From NCBI GenBank assembly GCA_943327015.2, contig CALPVM020000131.1, forward strand, positions 1-6,854: a DNA stretch of 6,854 nt, read 5' to 3'. A program made the position numbers and the translations under genes. Below, one piece after another: positions 5,413 to 6,854 of the stretch. The DNA comes from Akkermansia muciniphila (GTDB taxonomy: Bacteria > Pseudomonadota > Gammaproteobacteria > Burkholderiales > Burkholderiaceae_C). A model generated the notes under the pieces. It made no database searches and had not been told where the DNA came from. It was given only the letters and a program-made list of their open reading frames with translations. Numbering within the stretch: the first letter of the stretch is position 1; each line of letters begins with the position of its first letter.

Positions 5413-6274
5413 GTCCCTCCCCCATTTTGACATGGCTTCCCTCTGTCAACCCACCTTTCAGCGTAAATCCGGCTGGTGCCAGCACGATGACGGTAGAGCC
5501 ATGCTGAAACCAACCCATCTCTTGCCCCTTGTGCAACGGCGCACGGCAATGCATGGTGTTTTGCCCCCGATAACGCAGGTGCAGCAATACATCCAAAAAA
5601 TGCAGTCGGATGCTGGCCACCAATACAGCAGCCACCGGCACCAGTGCGATTTGCTTACCGGCAAATGCCGCGTTACCACCCAGTTGCGCCCGGATAAATG
5701 CACGCTCATTTTTGCAAAAAAGTTTTTCTACCCGGCGCAAGGCAATCGGATTCACGTTCCAAGTGTCGCCCGAAAAATAGCGCACCCTGTTAACAGTGCA
5801 ATCATATGGTGCATGAAAACGGTGGTACATGCTGGAGGTCAAACGCAGGGTGACAAAACGACCATTGAGCCAAGGTTCGAGGTTTTCGCTAGGCCCGAGC
5901 AAATCCTGCAAGGTGTACGGAAAACCCTTAGCCTGAAAAACGCGCCCCTGCTCCACGCTGCCGTGGGCACCCACAATGGCATCAACAGGGCTGGCGAGCC
6001 ATTGCGGGTCGGCCTCAATGGTTCTAGCGCCCTCTTTAAGTTCTCGGGTAAAGCAGTCGTGCATGCTTTTGAACTCGGTTTTTTTGGCTTCCGACAGGTC
6101 AAGATTAGAAAAAAACTTCCAGATTGCTATCGAACAACGGCTGATCAAAGGGTTTTCTATTTTGCTGAACCAGCCAATAAAAATGGTGAGCCAGCGGCGC
6201 GGAATGCGGTTGGTCAAGAGAAAGTTGACATCCTCATGGGCCAGGATGTTCAGCAAGGTTTTACGCAGTGACAT
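5384..6274 (-). CDS. psd: Phosphatidylserine decarboxylase proenzyme
   Basis: Psd converts phosphatidylserine to phosphatidylethanolamine at the inner membrane, using a pyruvoyl group made by self-cleavage. The 296-residue sequence has NRIPRRWLTIFIGWFSKIE near the N-terminus, MHDCFTREL, SPVDAIVGAHG with Asp98, the histidine block TSSMYHRFHAP (His151, His154), the FSGDTWNVNP and LFCKNER blocks, and the cleavage motif HGST, giving Ser260 as the pyruvoyl precursor and a short alpha chain of 37 residues. Asp98, His154 and Ser260 correspond to the catalytic triad. MYHRFH and HGST replace the E. coli DYHRVH and LGST; as I recall, both are normal for this longer subfamily. The ATG at 6274 has AGGA about 13 nt upstream, which is long. 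The gene faces the second glycosyltransferase with overlapping 3' ends and is divergent from the aminotransferase. It supplies the phospholipid that PlcP could later dismantle. Confidence 0.96.
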   Translation of the reverse strand: MSLRKTLLNILAHEDVNFLLTNRIPRRWLTIFIGWFSKIENPLISRCSIAIWKFFSNLDLSEAKKTEFKSMHDCFTRELKEGARTIEADPQWLASPVDAIVGAHGSVEQGRVFQAKGFPYTLQDLLGPSENLEPWLNGRFVTLRLTSSMYHRFHAPYDCTVNRVRYFSGDTWNVNPIALRRVEKLFCKNERAFIRAQLGGNAAFAGKQIALVPVAAVLVASIRLHFLDVLLHLRYRGQNTMHCRAPLHKGQEMGWFQHGSTVIVLAPAGFTLKGGLTEGSHVKMGEGLMKWIGAAA

Positions 6275-6315
6275 GGTGTTTTTAATTTCCTGAATTTGAT
6301 GAAAGGTATACGAAC
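6275..6315. promoter_or_regulatory. 41-bp divergent spacer between psd and the aminotransferase
   Basis: This A/T-rich spacer holds both ribosome sites (AGGA on the minus strand, AAGG about 9 nt before the plus-strand ATG). It is too short for two separate full promoters, so at least one promoter must lie inside the neighbouring gene's 5' end or the two must overlap. No clear -35/-10 pair or Pho-box-like repeat was found here. Confidence 0.35.
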
Positions 6316-6854
6316 ATGAATGAGTTAATGGACTTAAAGATGCTGGTTTTATACGGAGTAGGTACAGCCGCCTTTCTTTCTGCGGCGCAACGCGTTAAAC
6401 AGCGTGCAGAACTGTCGCTGGCCAAACACCGCTCGCTGGCCGGACACCCCCGCATCGCCAAACGCATATCTGTGCTGCTGCCGCATTACAGCTACGGGGT
6501 GGATAAAGCATTTAGCCTGGATGGTGCACCCACCAAGGTGGTTGAACAACGCCGCGCTGCTTTTGACACCCTTAAAGCGCAACTGCAACAGCGCTTTGCC
6601 AAGAGCCTGCAATGCAGCACGCAGGTGGTGGATGACTTGTCTGATTTGCAATTTATCAGCGCTTACCGCGTGCCATTTCAGTTCCGGGAACTGGCTGCTC
6701 AGGGCTTGAAGATTGCATCCTTTTTGCAAGCTAGCAGTGGCGTAACCGTGACCGACATGGATGGCAATGTGCTGTACGACCTGACGGGTTCCTACGGCGT
6801 TAATTTGCTGGGCTACGATGCGTACAAAGAGTGTATTGACCAAGGCGCCAATAC
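6316..6854 (+). CDS. Class III PLP-dependent aminotransferase, N-terminal 179 codons (truncated by window end)
   Basis: The open frame from the ATG at 6316 runs off the window. Residues about 139-175 match the entry to the class III aminotransferase fold (glutamate-1-semialdehyde aminomutase relatives): SSGVTVTDMDGNVLYDLTGS then YGVNLLGYDAYKECI. The lysine that binds PLP and the rest of the domain lie beyond the edge, so substrate and activity cannot be judged. In front is an unusual N-terminal part of about 135 residues: a short hydrophobic stretch at 9-24 (possible membrane anchor), a basic segment with KHRSLAGHPRIAKR, an amphipathic helix around 73-98, and the block LSDLQFISAYRVPFQF. AAGG lies about 9 nt before the start. 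It is divergent from psd with a 41-bp gap. A role in amino-group lipid or other envelope metabolism is possible from context but unproven. Confidence 0.82.
   Translation, partial: MNELMDLKMLVLYGVGTAAFLSAAQRVKQRAELSLAKHRSLAGHPRIAKRISVLLPHYSYGVDKAFSLDGAPTKVVEQRRAAFDTLKAQLQQRFAKSLQCSTQVVDDLSDLQFISAYRVPFQFRELAAQGLKIASFLQASSGVTVTDMDGNVLYDLTGSYGVNLLGYDAYKECIDQGAN

Noticed and set aside
5800..5830. psd histidine block MYHRFH lacking the Asp of E. coli DYHRVH, and HGST instead of LGST, as signs of inactivity
   Set aside because: Asp98, both histidines and the cleaved Ser260 are kept, and these variants are, as I recall, normal for the longer Psd subfamily.
5306..6271. Long plus-strand open frame (321 codons) across psd
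   Set aside because: It is antisense to the clearly recognisable psd, has no family resemblance and low-complexity composition; a shadow frame.
1..6854. Mobile elements, CRISPR, tRNA/rRNA or defence system
   Set aside because: No transposase, terminal inverted repeats, regularly spaced repeats or RNA gene signatures were found; all large stretches are accounted for by metabolic genes.

Overview
The window looks like a chromosomal stretch from a Gram-negative bacterium, most likely a betaproteobacterium of the Burkholderiales. That call rests on the recalled wording of the polyphosphate kinase N-terminal half, the 290-residue phosphatidylserine decarboxylase subfamily, and the C-terminal tail of the ArsC-like protein. 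The species cannot be named from sequence alone. There are seven coding regions (two cut by the window edges). No tRNA or rRNA genes, mobile elements or CRISPR arrays were seen.

Layout. Positions 3207 down to 1 (minus strand) form a tight operon: a metallophosphoesterase of the PlcP type (phospholipase C-like, often auto-annotated as an LpxH-like UDP-2,3-diacylglucosamine diphosphatase), a GT4 glycosyltransferase of the Agt type overlapping it by an ATGA, and, 27 nt further on, polyphosphate kinase ppk1 (first 401 codons only). Positions 3208-3377 are a divergent control region with one Pho-box-like site pointing each way. On the plus strand follow an ArsC/low-molecular-weight phosphatase with an unusual C-terminal extension (3378-4040), a 157-nt spacer holding three inverted repeats, and a second, canonical GT4 glycosyltransferase (4198-5412). 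This converges on, and overlaps by 29 bp, a minus-strand phosphatidylserine decarboxylase (5384-6274). A class III aminotransferase (from 6316, truncated by the window end) is divergent from psd.

How the genes may work together. PlcP plus Agt is the known pair for phosphate-starvation lipid remodelling (Sinorhizobium, Agrobacterium, marine bacteria): PlcP cuts the headgroup from phospholipids, and Agt glycosylates the resulting diacylglycerol to phosphorus-free glycolipid. Here the pair is extended by ppk (phosphate storage), an arsenate-reductase-like protein (arsenate is a by-product of strong phosphate import), a second glycosyltransferase and a phospholipid-making decarboxylase. The Pho-box-like sites fit this, and the assembly reads as a phosphate-economy/membrane-lipid island. 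This is inference from gene content and motif resemblance; no lipid product can be read from sequence. The most unusual details are that the operonic Agt-like enzyme has replaced several donor-site residues that the second glycosyltransferase keeps, and that the ArsC-like protein carries an extra C-terminal domain.
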